Source: Candidatus Obscuribacterales bacterium
GTDB taxonomy: Bacteria; Cyanobacteriota; Vampirovibrionia; Obscuribacterales; Obscuribacteraceae
Reading direction: 5' to 3'
Assembly: GCA_031292355.1 (NCBI GenBank)
Contig: JARLHI010000054.1
Coordinates: 248,001 to 312,000 of the forward strand
DNA: 64,000 nucleotides
Shown: one piece after another, positions 17,417 to 25,951 of the stretch
How the letters are laid out: each line of letters opens with the position of its first letter
Position numbering within the stretch: position 1 is the stretch's first letter
Position numbers and translations under genes: made by a program
The notes under the pieces: generated by a model
Seen by the model: the letters and a program-made list of their open reading frames with translations, nothing else
Databases searched by the model: none
Told to the model about the DNA's origin: nothing

Positions 17417-17596
17417 TGAAGACACTCTATCAGACTAGGATTCTATAGTTTTGAAGTTAACAAAAGAGCGTGACACGTTTGTGACTATCTACTCTTTATA
17501 CAACCCAAAACGCCTTCAAATCCAGCTCTTCTTCGTATTCCTCCCACGAAAAGCGAAACGAATTAACCCAATTTAAAAGAAACGCCGCAAATCAGA

Positions 17597-17947
17597 CTAT
17601 TTTTTAGTCGTCAAAACCCTTTGCAGTTCACCCCTAAGAACGTGAAGATTTTTAGCGGTCTCCTGCTGGTAAACTCTCTTTTCGCTCTCAAAGTCATCGA
17701 GCATTTTTGCTTCTGTCGAATTTTGAGCTATGACTTCCGCTTTTTCTTCTTCAGTTATGACCGGATTGGAAAATGGGCTCACTGGATAGGTGGCGTCCGC
17801 CAAAAACATGTACTTGTCGGCTAAAGCCTGATCTACCTGTCTAATTACAATTTCAGCATCTTTCCACCACTCACGTACTGCAATTGAATCTTGAGTGGAG
17901 TCAATTCTAACTGGCATGGAACTGATTATTTGTCGAAGCGATTCCAT
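17597..17947 (-). CDS. Hypothetical helical protein
   Basis: 116 residues, ATG with 'GAG' upstream. The sequence is strongly helical and charged, for instance 'VREWWKDAEIVIRQVDQALA' and 'EEEKAEVIAQNSTEAKMLDD'. There is no signal peptide or membrane helix, and I recognise no family. It starts 24 bp after the stop of the 54-aa membrane peptide on the same strand, and the two are probably cotranscribed. Confidence 0.45.
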   Translation of the reverse strand: MESLRQIISSMPVRIDSTQDSIAVREWWKDAEIVIRQVDQALADKYMFLADATYPVSPFSNPVITEEEKAEVIAQNSTEAKMLDDFESEKRVYQQETAKNLHVLRGELQRVLTTKK

Positions 17948-17971
17948 TTTTATCTCGATTGACTGAATGTG

Positions 17972-18136
17972 CTATGGCGTAAGCGAATAACGTATACAGA
18001 TGCTCGATACTATTGCTAGTACCACCAGTGTCAGTATCAGAATACCGATATTCTTGCTGGTGCTCCAGGAAGTAAGACGTCCGCCTTCATCTGACGCCTC
18101 CAGAACCGGCAACTCGAGTTCTCTTGTTGCAGCCAT
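17972..18136 (-). CDS. 54-aa single-pass membrane peptide
   Basis: The frame MAATRELELPVLEASDEGGR... runs to a hydrophobic helix 'IGILILTLVVLAIVSSICI' and ends five residues after a short basic turn. The start ATG (18134-18136) follows GAGGTAGG by about 4 nt, a strong ribosome site, which is the main argument that it is real. It is followed 24 bp later by the 116-aa hypothetical gene. The charged N-terminus and single C-terminal helix suggest a tail-anchored or small accessory membrane protein. No family is recognised. Confidence 0.5.
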   Translation of the reverse strand: MAATRELELPVLEASDEGGRLTSWSTSKNIGILILTLVVLAIVSSICIRYSLTP

Positions 18137-18186
18137 TTTCCTACCTCACAATTTCACCACAATTTCACGATAATCTGACGGCCATC

Positions 18187-18603
18187 TCAGCTTTCGGACA
18201 GACTGTAGGTGACAATTGTTCCTTTTGTTTCAGACTGTTCCACTAATAATTCAATCTGCAAGCCCTGACTGGGGGCAGACCAGCTTCGATTTTCCAATTT
18301 GTAGCCAAGCAATTTATGTCTGCCCAGCTGCATCACGTCGTAATTCGCTTTGTTCAATTCATCGCGACACAAATTGATAGTCTGATCGATAGTGCCTTGA
18401 ATATGAAAGGTGCCCGCGGCAATCTCAGCCGGATCATTGAACACTTCAAAAAGATCTGCTGGAGCTGTGTGAATTCGATAGAGAATTTGAGAGAGTGGCA
18501 TCGGCGCCGGAGAGTCGAACTCTGGCTGAGCTGGAAAGAGAGTCTCGGGCGAAGCCTGTGACACAAATGTCAGTGGATTCGTGAGAAATGCGCGATGTTT
18601 CAT
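18187..18603 (-). CDS. Hypothetical protein, 138 residues
   Basis: Start ATG 18603 is preferred over 18660 because 'GGAG' lies about 12 nt upstream and the extra residues look like shadow coding. No signal peptide is evident. The C-terminal half alternates beta strands ('AAGTFHIQGTIDQTINLC', 'GLQIELLVEQSETKGTIVTY') around one helix. I recognise no family. It precedes the small membrane peptide on the same strand with a 50-bp gap and may belong to the same transcript. Confidence 0.4.
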   Translation of the reverse strand: MKHRAFLTNPLTFVSQASPETLFPAQPEFDSPAPMPLSQILYRIHTAPADLFEVFNDPAEIAAGTFHIQGTIDQTINLCRDELNKANYDVMQLGRHKLLGYKLENRSWSAPSQGLQIELLVEQSETKGTIVTYSLSES

Positions 18604-18786
18604 TGTTGAGATGCTCCATTGTCGTCTGTTGCTTCGGCAGCTCCGACTCGACTGGAACATCGTAATTGTTTTATTTGGGCAATAAAATCCAGCTACTGAG
18701 GTAATTTACGCCGGCGATTTCAAACTCAGGTAGTGAGGCAAAACATACCTCTTCCGGTTGAACGCGCACAATTGTCGAGCACCGAC

Positions 18787-19950
18787 TTAGCGAATACTTG
18801 AACAATTAGTCTTCTGACTGATTCGCTGATAGAGTTCTTCGTATTGATGCACAATTGCGTCAGCCGAAAATCTCTTCTCGGCTTGTAATTTTGCCTCGAC
18901 TCCCAGTCGTGCTCGCAAATCCTTGTCTTCGATCAATCTCTCGACAGCTCTAGCTAGAGCATCGGCGCTGCCAAACGGCACGAGTAATCCAGATTTTTCG
19001 TTGTCGACAACTTCAGGTATGCCACCAACGGCGGTGGCGACGCTTGGACAGGCAAAAGACATTGCTTCGAGAATGCTTAGGCAGAAGCTCTCACTCTCTG
19101 AAGTAATTAGCCCGATATCGGCAGCTCCAAGATAATTTTCTATCTCCAGAATATTTTCACGCACAATGACTGTATCTTCAAGCCCCAGCCTGCGGACATC
19201 ATCCATGAACGGCGCAAAATTTCCACCTGCAAGAATAACTAATTTGAACGCTTGACGCGTCCTAATGCGGGCAGCAGTTTCGAGAAGCAAATCGATACGT
19301 TTCATCGGGCGCAAATTTGATGAATGCAAAAGCATTATTTCGTCGCCCATACCGAGTTCATTGCGAACTTCCTCGCGACTTTGTTGAACAGGATGAGGTT
19401 CAAAGAAATTATGAATGACTGAAATTGGTCCCTTAAACCCAAGCACCTTGCGACTCTCGATTTTTAGATATTCAGAAACCGTTGTCACGGCATCAGACTG
19501 AGTCAGGGCGTGGACGATTGCCGGTCCGTATCCAGGATCTTTGCCAAGCAGTGTTGTGTCTGTACCATGCAAGGTCGTGATAATTTTCGGTTGCTTGTGC
19601 GGAGGCAGCATGCAGCGCGAAAGAATAGCAGCTGTGGCATGGGGCACGGCATAGTGCACATGCAAAACATCAAGCTCGTACTGGCAGCTGATCTCTGCCA
19701 TTTTTACCGATAAAGGTAAAGTGTAATCTGGATACTTGAACAGACCATAATCATTGATAGTGACAGGGTGAAAGAAAATCCGTTCCTGGTCAGCTGGAAG
19801 CCGAAAAGGACGTTCATAACTGATGAAGTGAACCTGGTGCCCGCGCTTAGCTAACTCCACGCCAAGCGTTGTCGCGATGATGCCACTGCCGCCAACGGAC
19901 GGATAGCAGGTGATGCCAATTTTGAGCGGTCTCTGATTTGTTGTATCCAT
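18787..19950 (-). CDS. bshA: N-acetyl-alpha-D-glucosaminyl L-malate synthase BshA
   Basis: 387 residues, close to the usual ~380. It is a GT4/GT-B glycosyltransferase. The opening 'KIGITCYPSVGGSGIIATTL' with the G-G-S-G loop, 'HVHYAVPHA', 'TTLHGTDTTLLG' and 'VSEYLK' are BshA hallmarks. The sugar-nucleotide site is 'SESESFCLSILEAM'. BshA transfers GlcNAc from UDP-GlcNAc to L-malate, the first step of bacillithiol synthesis in the cytoplasm. It is the last gene of the operon, 25 bp after bshB1. A 'GAGAG' ribosome site precedes the ATG. Confidence 0.92.
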   Translation of the reverse strand: MDTTNQRPLKIGITCYPSVGGSGIIATTLGVELAKRGHQVHFISYERPFRLPADQERIFFHPVTINDYGLFKYPDYTLPLSVKMAEISCQYELDVLHVHYAVPHATAAILSRCMLPPHKQPKIITTLHGTDTTLLGKDPGYGPAIVHALTQSDAVTTVSEYLKIESRKVLGFKGPISVIHNFFEPHPVQQSREEVRNELGMGDEIMLLHSSNLRPMKRIDLLLETAARIRTRQAFKLVILAGGNFAPFMDDVRRLGLEDTVIVRENILEIENYLGAADIGLITSESESFCLSILEAMSFACPSVATAVGGIPEVVDNEKSGLLVPFGSADALARAVERLIEDKDLRARLGVEAKLQAEKRFSADAIVHQYEELYQRISQKTNCSSIR

Positions 19951-19978
19951 TTTCAGTCTCTCATTGAAAGTCGTCTAT

Positions 19979-20704
19979 TTAGAAATTTCGAGCCCCGCGT
20001 CCTAGTTGCGATAGAGAATCGAAAAGTAATGCTTCGTTGGAATACAAGGCCATCGCATACTCCACACCGACGCGCGCTCCAAGCAAACGTGCCCGAGTCA
20101 ATTGCAATTCAGCATAATTACGGGTGGCGGCCTGCGATTTGTGAGCGTGCATTGCGCCGCTCCAGAGAGCCATCACTTCAGGATGTGAAACATCTATGAG
20201 AAAAGGAGGGATATCCGACGGCTCACCATCAGGGGTGACGGCATAGAAAAACAATTGCTCAATAGCGTGTGGTTTAGTCTTTTGCAAGTCAGAAAGACCA
20301 CCATAGCGAGCCAATCTCGCAGCATCACGCACAAGTTGTCCAAGTCGTGAGTGATCCGGATGTTGATTGGCGACAACGCTTGTAGTCAACACAGTAGCTG
20401 GTCGCATTCGTCGGATGATTTGCGCTAATTTCAAAGCATGAGAAACACGAATCTCCAGATGCGAATCACCATCCAATTCGATAAATTCTATTGTCGCTCC
20501 AAGAATTTCGGCAGCCGCTTTCGCCTCAGCAATACGCTCTCGAGCCGTGCCACTGCTTGCGGCTTCTCCAGCGGATGTGACAACGAAATGGGTTTTACGT
20601 CCAGCCCGAGTCTCGCGGGCAATGATTGCGCCTGCGCCAAATTCAATATCATCCGGGTGCGCGCCAAACACCAGGAGGGGCTCTACTTTAGGTAATTTCT
20701 GCAT
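19979..20704 (-). CDS. bshB1: Bacillithiol biosynthesis deacetylase BshB1
   Basis: 241 residues from ATG 20704, chosen because 'GAGGTGT' lies just upstream and the protein then begins near the usual point before 'LLVFGAHPDDIEFGAG'. An ATG-type start at 20737 is possible. PIG-L/LmbE zinc site: 'AHPDD' near residue 14 and 'ANQHPDHSRLG' near 117. 'TSAGEAASSGTARERIAEA' is typical of BshB1. It deacetylates GlcNAc-malate to GlcN-malate. The start lies inside the BshC-like gene (17-bp overlap), so translation is coupled. Confidence 0.9.
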   Translation of the reverse strand: MQKLPKVEPLLVFGAHPDDIEFGAGAIIARETRAGRKTHFVVTSAGEAASSGTARERIAEAKAAAEILGATIEFIELDGDSHLEIRVSHALKLAQIIRRMRPATVLTTSVVANQHPDHSRLGQLVRDAARLARYGGLSDLQKTKPHAIEQLFFYAVTPDGEPSDIPPFLIDVSHPEVMALWSGAMHAHKSQAATRNYAELQLTRARLLGARVGVEYAMALYSNEALLFDSLSQLGRGARNF

Positions 20705-21470
20705 ACACCTCTGTAAATGCCTCATCCGAAAGCTCAACTACGTCACGTGTAACAAATTCAATTTCTGGTGCCTGCGTTTTATCTAAATAGTCCTGTTCAC
20801 CAGCACCACTAACGTAATGCGTGCAATGGATCACTGATTGCATCCAGAGCAAGCGTGTGTCCCTAGTGGGGCTAATTTGTGCTGCAGTAAACTCTGTCAG
20901 GGGCAGATTTATATATTCTGAACCGCCTTCATGCAATTTGAAAGATTCAGCATCATGGCGAGCGCGCACAATTTCATTTTCGTAAAGGATGTCGACAAAA
21001 TAGTCGTCGATAGCGCATGCCCTGTTGCGAAAATCAGGACTGCTCGAACGCATCACTGTCACACCTTCAAGCAATCCCATCTTGTCGTACATCTCCAGAC
21101 AAAAATCAGCGATAAGCTTAGAGTTTGCATTCTTAAAAAGATTGATTAATGAATGATCTAAATAATTCGGCAGCTGTCCGGTTGTTTTAGCCTGCCACCC
21201 TTCGGCTACACGTTTTTTATAAAGTGGTGAAAATTTGCGCTGGATTTTATTTTCAAAAGTGAAATTTAAAGAAGCTGGTTCATTTGTAGTCCGATGACGA
21301 AGAATCGTTTTCGTTTCGCGTGGATCATGATCACTATCATGATAGAAAAACACAATCTCTCCGCCAATTTCCTTTTGTAAACGTCTAGCGGTTTGAATTT
21401 TAGCCACAAGAAAACGCTTCGGAAAAAATCCGCATGGTTGCTGCCCGAAACAGATAATTGGTTTACTCAC
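20688..21470 (-). CDS. Compact BshC-like protein (putative bacillithiol cysteine ligase)
   Basis: 260 residues, about half the usual BshC (~530). The GTG start overlaps the symporter stop as GTGA. BshC-like blocks occur in the right order: 'ICFGQQPCGFFPKRFLVAKI' (BshC has T-G-Q-Q-x-G ... K), 'IVFFYHDSDHDPRE' (BshC: V-F-W-x-A-x-E-D-H-D), and near the C-terminus 'HYVSGAGEQDYLDKTQ' (BshC: Y-V-x-G-P-x-E-x-x-Y). The long central coiled-coil insertion of canonical BshC is missing. BshC adds cysteine to GlcN-malate. Placement between the symporter and bshB1 supports that step. Assignment is by motif and context only. Confidence 0.65.
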   Translation of the reverse strand: MSKPIICFGQQPCGFFPKRFLVAKIQTARRLQKEIGGEIVFFYHDSDHDPRETKTILRHRTTNEPASLNFTFENKIQRKFSPLYKKRVAEGWQAKTTGQLPNYLDHSLINLFKNANSKLIADFCLEMYDKMGLLEGVTVMRSSSPDFRNRACAIDDYFVDILYENEIVRARHDAESFKLHEGGSEYINLPLTEFTAAQISPTRDTRLLWMQSVIHCTHYVSGAGEQDYLDKTQAPEIEFVTRDVVELSDEAFTEVYAEIT

Positions 21471-23176
21471 GATGTCACTTCTTTGATTGAGTCTCGATTT
21501 TTGGATAACGCTGCTTGCAGAATCAAGCTAAAAAGAACGCATGCCGCACAACCGATTAGAGGATACCAGAGATAGGATATGGTCAAATTGAAATAGAGAA
21601 AAAAGACGAGGGTCTGAGCCGTCAGTGCCGCCCAGAAAATAGCCGTACCACCAACTCTTTTGATGAAGAAGGCGACCAGAAACAGTGCAAGCATCACACC
21701 ATAAAAAATAGAGCCTAGAATATTTACAGCCTGAATTAGGTTCTCGGCCAGATGCGCGCAAAGGGCAAAACCAATGGCCACAAAACCCCATAAGGCCGTG
21801 AAAGCTTTGGTGATGTTTAGAGTGTCATGATCGCTGGTACCACGTCTAATCAGACGATAAATATCCATGCTGGTGCTGGTGCCCAGAGCATTTAACTCCG
21901 CTGCTTTGGAAGACAAAGCTGCTGCAAAAAATGCCGCCATCAACAAACCAATGACACCGTGCGGTAGTTCGTGCAAAATGAAAGTAATGAATACATAATC
22001 AGCGTCGTTGGCCTTAATTTCAGGGGCCTTGCGCCCCAATTCTTGAGCAGCCAAAACACGAAGTTTTTCGCCTTCGCCTTGACTGACAAGAGCAGACGAA
22101 AAGGCAGATTTCGCTGCCGCATCATCGCCCTTATGGCGTGCAGCCAGCCAGTTTTGCAATTGCTGCTTGGTATTAGCGTGCGTGACATTAAAGTCTCTCT
22201 GATAGGCAGCAAGCTGGGGATTGTCTTTATGCTGTTCAATATAATCGCTTGACGCTGAATTAAAAAATAATGGTGGTTGCTCGAACTGGTAAAAAACAAA
22301 CATCAAAACACCAAGTAGCAAAATGGCAAATTGCATCGGAATTTTACAGACAGCGTTGAACATCAGCCCCAGACGACTTTCCCGCAATGAATGACCGGAT
22401 ATATAACGCTGCACCTGCGATTGATCCGTTCCAAAGTACGACAGCATCAAAAAAGTGCCACCAATCAAGCCAGACCAGAAGGTATAACGCTCATGCACAC
22501 TGGTTGAAAAATTAACGGCATTGAGCTTATGAAAACCGCCAGCCAGTTTGAAGGTGTCGAACAAATTGAGGTCGGTGGGCAATTTCGCAATCAACAGATA
22601 GCCAGCAGAAACCATGCCGGCGAAAATAATTGCCATCTGATATTTCTGAGTAACGGTGACTGCGTCACTACCACCAAGCACTGTATAGAGAATTACCAGC
22701 AGACCGCAACTGATAATGGTGACATTGAGTGGCCAGCCTATTACTGTAGTCAAAACAATGGCTGGAGCATAAATGGTCAAACCGGCACCCAGTCCCCTTT
22801 GCAATAAAAAGAGAGCGGCTCCAAGCAGTCGCGTTTTGCTATCAAAGCGCTTTTCCAAATATTCATAAGCCGTATAGACATTTAACTTTGAAAAAATTGG
22901 TAGAAAGAAAACAGCGATAATGATCAATGCAATCGGTACACCAAAATAAATCTGCACAAAGCTCAAACCGCCAAGATAACCTTGCCCCGGCGTCGATAAA
23001 AATGTGATGGCGCTGGCTTGTGTAGCCATCACTGATAAACCAATGGCAAACCAGGGTGTCTGTCCTTTTCCTCTTAAATAAGTATCGAGATCGTCACGGT
23101 TGCGCGTCTGCCAGATGCCATAAACCGAGATACCGATCATGGTCCCTATCAAAATGAAAAGGTCCAGGGAATTCAC
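21467..23176 (-). CDS. Sodium:solute symporter (SSS family) of the bacillithiol operon
   Basis: 569 residues, GTG start overlapping the stop of the 54-aa peptide gene. About 13 membrane helices are visible. SSS signatures include 'LSVMATQASAITFLSTPGQG', 'TAYEYLEKRF', 'LYTVLGGSDAVTVTQKYQM' and 'SYFGTDQSQVQRYISG'. A ~110-residue hydrophilic insert with Ala/Gln/Lys-rich sequence lies near residues 300-410, longer than in typical members. I recall an SSS gene beside bsh genes in Bacteroidota as well. The solute is unknown; a thiol precursor or product is a guess. Confidence 0.85.
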   Translation of the reverse strand: MNSLDLFILIGTMIGISVYGIWQTRNRDDLDTYLRGKGQTPWFAIGLSVMATQASAITFLSTPGQGYLGGLSFVQIYFGVPIALIIIAVFFLPIFSKLNVYTAYEYLEKRFDSKTRLLGAALFLLQRGLGAGLTIYAPAIVLTTVIGWPLNVTIISCGLLVILYTVLGGSDAVTVTQKYQMAIIFAGMVSAGYLLIAKLPTDLNLFDTFKLAGGFHKLNAVNFSTSVHERYTFWSGLIGGTFLMLSYFGTDQSQVQRYISGHSLRESRLGLMFNAVCKIPMQFAILLLGVLMFVFYQFEQPPLFFNSASSDYIEQHKDNPQLAAYQRDFNVTHANTKQQLQNWLAARHKGDDAAAKSAFSSALVSQGEGEKLRVLAAQELGRKAPEIKANDADYVFITFILHELPHGVIGLLMAAFFAAALSSKAAELNALGTSTSMDIYRLIRRGTSDHDTLNITKAFTALWGFVAIGFALCAHLAENLIQAVNILGSIFYGVMLALFLVAFFIKRVGGTAIFWAALTAQTLVFFLYFNLTISYLWYPLIGCAACVLFSLILQAALSKNRDSIKEVTS

Positions 23177-23337
23177 GAAAAGAACTCCGTCAAAGCAAAC
23201 AAGAGGACGATCCAGAGAATGAAGCTAGCCATGGTGAACACATACGTTGACTGCCAAGTCGACAGATATGGCAAACCCGTAGTGTCTTCATGCTCCAAGT
23301 GAACGACTTCATTCTCAATAGTCAAAGAGTTATTCAA
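23173..23337 (-). CDS. 54-aa membrane peptide coupled to the symporter
   Basis: The frame starts at TTG (23335-23337) with AGGAG about 8 nt upstream and ends at TGA 23173-23175. That stop overlaps the GTG of the symporter by two bases (GTGA). The sequence is an acidic N-terminus ('ENEVVHLEHEDTTG'), then 'STWQSTYVFTMASFILWIVL' and 'LFALTEFFS'. This is one membrane helix with a soluble N-terminal half. Small one-helix subunits accompany several secondary transporters. The tight coupling suggests an accessory subunit of the symporter. It is too short for standard gene calling and may be missed in annotations. Confidence 0.6.
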   Translation of the reverse strand: MNNSLTIENEVVHLEHEDTTGLPYLSTWQSTYVFTMASFILWIVLLFALTEFFS

Positions 23338-23351
23338 GTATTTTCTCCTCT

Positions 23352-25949
23352 CTATTTCTCGATTGAAAGTAAATTTGCCATCAAGCGAAATGCCCCTGGC
23401 ACGCCCGCTGGCAGTTGGCGGAAGAAGGAAAGACCGGTATAGATCCAGTGCCCCTTTCCGTATTTGGCCACTAACAATGAGCTTTTGCTTGCTGGTTCAT
23501 CTGGATCGTTTATGGAAATAATAGGTTGAAAATGCTCGTCCCACTTATCTGGAAAATACAAGCCGCGCTCTTGCACCCAACCTTCAAAATCGGATTGTGT
23601 GATTTTGTTTGGTGTATTTAAGACCGGGCTATCGGGCGCAAGAAAGGTCACAGCTGATTTTTCATCGGTAACCCGGTCGGCCGAAATATGTAGATCATAC
23701 GGAGCAATTTTTTCCGTTTTTAACTGATTCAGGCGGTTGTTGCCGATGTTATATTGAGAAATGACCGTGCCACCATTTTGCACATAATCAAACAATACCG
23801 GCATCGCATTGCCAATATCTTTGCGCACATTGAAAATGCGCACCCCGAGAACTACTGCATCAAGCCCGCGCAACTGATTGGCGTCCAGATTTTTATCGTC
23901 GAGAATCTTAACTGCATAACCCATTTGTTCGAGATTTTCGGGCAAACTATCACCGGCCCCTGGCAAGTATCCAATAGTGTGTCCGCGTGTAATTAACTCG
24001 AAAGACACCGCTTTAATCGCAGCCGGTGTCTGCAACAACTGTGGTGGCAAATGAGCATAACTGACGCTATGATTTTGGCTGTGATAAACACGCTCTCCCA
24101 CTTTTGCGCTCGCGAGAATTCTTGCAGTTTCGGGTTTGGAAGGCGCCGTCACAGTAAATTTGAGAAGCTGATGCTGTCCGGTTTTTGCCAGATCGAAATT
24201 ATGCTCGGTGGGAATAATTTTCCAATCAGGTGGCGCTTCTAATTTCAGAATGCCCTTTTGCGCAGGGCGTGTAGCTGCAATTTCTACTTCCACAGTGTGT
24301 GTCGTTTTTGGCGTAAGTAGCACAACATCGGCTGTAAAACGCATGGACACAGGCGGAATTATATCCAGCGTGTGGGGAAACAGAACATCTTTTGCACCTT
24401 TTGATATTTGCACCGGTTGATCGCTGATCACCAATTTTTGACCACCAATTTCAAATACATCTTCTACAGGAAATGCTGGCGCGTTTTCCGCGGTGCCAAT
24501 CAAATCGGCATTGTCAACGGTAAACATGCCAGCCGAGCCTGACTTCTCCAACCAGTAGGGCTGGGTCAGTACAGCAGTCGCAGGCACCGTCTCGACAGAG
24601 TCGAATTTAACTGGACTTCCGCTTTTGAGTTGCACATCTCTTTTTATCTCTTTGGAGATACTCGGATAGCGCACGGCTACCCATGACACAGTGGTCTGAG
24701 GCGGAAGATCGGCACTCACGACAACACTATGATGCATTTGCAAAGTCTCGCCAGGCACAACATCTGCCTGTGCGATATTCGTCTCTACCTGCAGACCCAG
24801 GCAGGATTGCAGAATGCGGTCGAGAGATTTTTGCTTTTCGGCAACAATTATTGAGTCTGCTGTGCCATTTACTTGGGTAGCAAGTGAACCGAGGGTACTT
24901 CGAAGTTTCAGCAACGCTTCCACACTTTTGGCTGGATGCTGTTTATCGAATTTCGCAATTATCTCATCTACAGACTTTGCAATGGAATCGCCACCTGGCA
25001 CGCGATTCCAGCTAGTGTCAACACCATCCATGATGTCTTTGCCGGCAGGCTCTCCATCAAGCAGTTGGAATTTCTCAATGCGCTCCGGGTTTGCACTGCC
25101 AGGAAACTTAAAAGTATCGAATCCCTGCGTTTTATGCATGGCTCGACTCTTTTGCGCTATCTCGGTAAATGTTTCACCAGAGACAACGTCTTTACCACCA
25201 GCATCAATGCTTAAAGCTTGGACGTCCTTGGCTTTATCAGCCTGGAATGTGGAGATATTCCAGAATATTCGTTTAGCTTGCCATGGCTGCAACTGTTGTT
25301 CGGGAAAGGCTTTTGGATCAGCAGCTAATTTAAAAGCTTCGACAGCAAGGACAGCCGAGGCAGTGTGATGTCCGTGCGTGCCACCAGGACTGGGTGAAAA
25401 ACGAGTGACGATTATGTCTGGATGAAACTTTCGAATCACTCGCACTATGTCTGAAAGAACTTCTTGTTTATCCCAATTTTTTAGAGTCTCGAGATAATTT
25501 TTTGAGAAACCAAAATCGATGGCGCGCGAGAAGAATTGCTGCGCGCCGTCTAGTTGCCGAGCGGCGAGCAATTCTTGAGTGCGCGCGACACCGAGTTTTT
25601 CACCAAGGTCTGAACCAAGAACATTTTGTCCACCATCACCACGTGTGAGTGACATATATGCGGTGCGATAACTTCGTCCACGAGCAAGGTAAGCAAGCAG
25701 TTCGGTATTTTCATCATCTGGATGGGCAGCGATGTAGAGCACACTGCCCATCTGGCGAAATCCCTCTAATTCGTGCAGAACTTCGGCTGGTGCAACAGAT
25801 TTCATTTGAACTCCCGGAGCGGTATCAGAAAAGGCAGGCGTCGATACAATAGCCACCGCCGACAGTGCACAAACACCGCACAGCGCTGACAAAATTGTCC
25901 GACGCCAGCTTTTCAAAAGCGGCATCTTCAAAAAGATGACGTTTCTCAT
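23352..25949 (-). CDS. Large secreted PIG-L family deacetylase
   Basis: 865 residues. A signal peptide near residues 15-43 ('SALCGVCALSAVAIVSTPAFS') follows a long N-terminus; an ATG at residue 9 is an alternative start. The PIG-L zinc site is 'LYIAAHPDDENTELL' near residue 75 and 'GGTHGHHTASAVLAVEAF' near 190. The central part is beta-sandwich-like, and residues ~670-800 resemble a GATase1-like fold ('LRGLDAVVLGVRIFN', 'VQNGGTVISQYN'). Long PIG-L proteins of this plan are recurrent neighbours of bsh genes. Being exported, it cannot be BshB. It may act on envelope N-acetyl sugars. It ends 14 bp before the 54-aa peptide gene. Confidence 0.75.
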   Translation of the reverse strand: MRNVIFLKMPLLKSWRRTILSALCGVCALSAVAIVSTPAFSDTAPGVQMKSVAPAEVLHELEGFRQMGSVLYIAAHPDDENTELLAYLARGRSYRTAYMSLTRGDGGQNVLGSDLGEKLGVARTQELLAARQLDGAQQFFSRAIDFGFSKNYLETLKNWDKQEVLSDIVRVIRKFHPDIIVTRFSPSPGGTHGHHTASAVLAVEAFKLAADPKAFPEQQLQPWQAKRIFWNISTFQADKAKDVQALSIDAGGKDVVSGETFTEIAQKSRAMHKTQGFDTFKFPGSANPERIEKFQLLDGEPAGKDIMDGVDTSWNRVPGGDSIAKSVDEIIAKFDKQHPAKSVEALLKLRSTLGSLATQVNGTADSIIVAEKQKSLDRILQSCLGLQVETNIAQADVVPGETLQMHHSVVVSADLPPQTTVSWVAVRYPSISKEIKRDVQLKSGSPVKFDSVETVPATAVLTQPYWLEKSGSAGMFTVDNADLIGTAENAPAFPVEDVFEIGGQKLVISDQPVQISKGAKDVLFPHTLDIIPPVSMRFTADVVLLTPKTTHTVEVEIAATRPAQKGILKLEAPPDWKIIPTEHNFDLAKTGQHQLLKFTVTAPSKPETARILASAKVGERVYHSQNHSVSYAHLPPQLLQTPAAIKAVSFELITRGHTIGYLPGAGDSLPENLEQMGYAVKILDDKNLDANQLRGLDAVVLGVRIFNVRKDIGNAMPVLFDYVQNGGTVISQYNIGNNRLNQLKTEKIAPYDLHISADRVTDEKSAVTFLAPDSPVLNTPNKITQSDFEGWVQERGLYFPDKWDEHFQPIISINDPDEPASKSSLLVAKYGKGHWIYTGLSFFRQLPAGVPGAFRLMANLLSIEK

Positions 25950-25951
25950 TT

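Noticed and set aside
24814-25368. 184-residue open frame on the plus strand
   Set aside because: It lies wholly antisense within the PIG-L gene, whose zinc motifs are clear. The frame has no motif or ribosome site.
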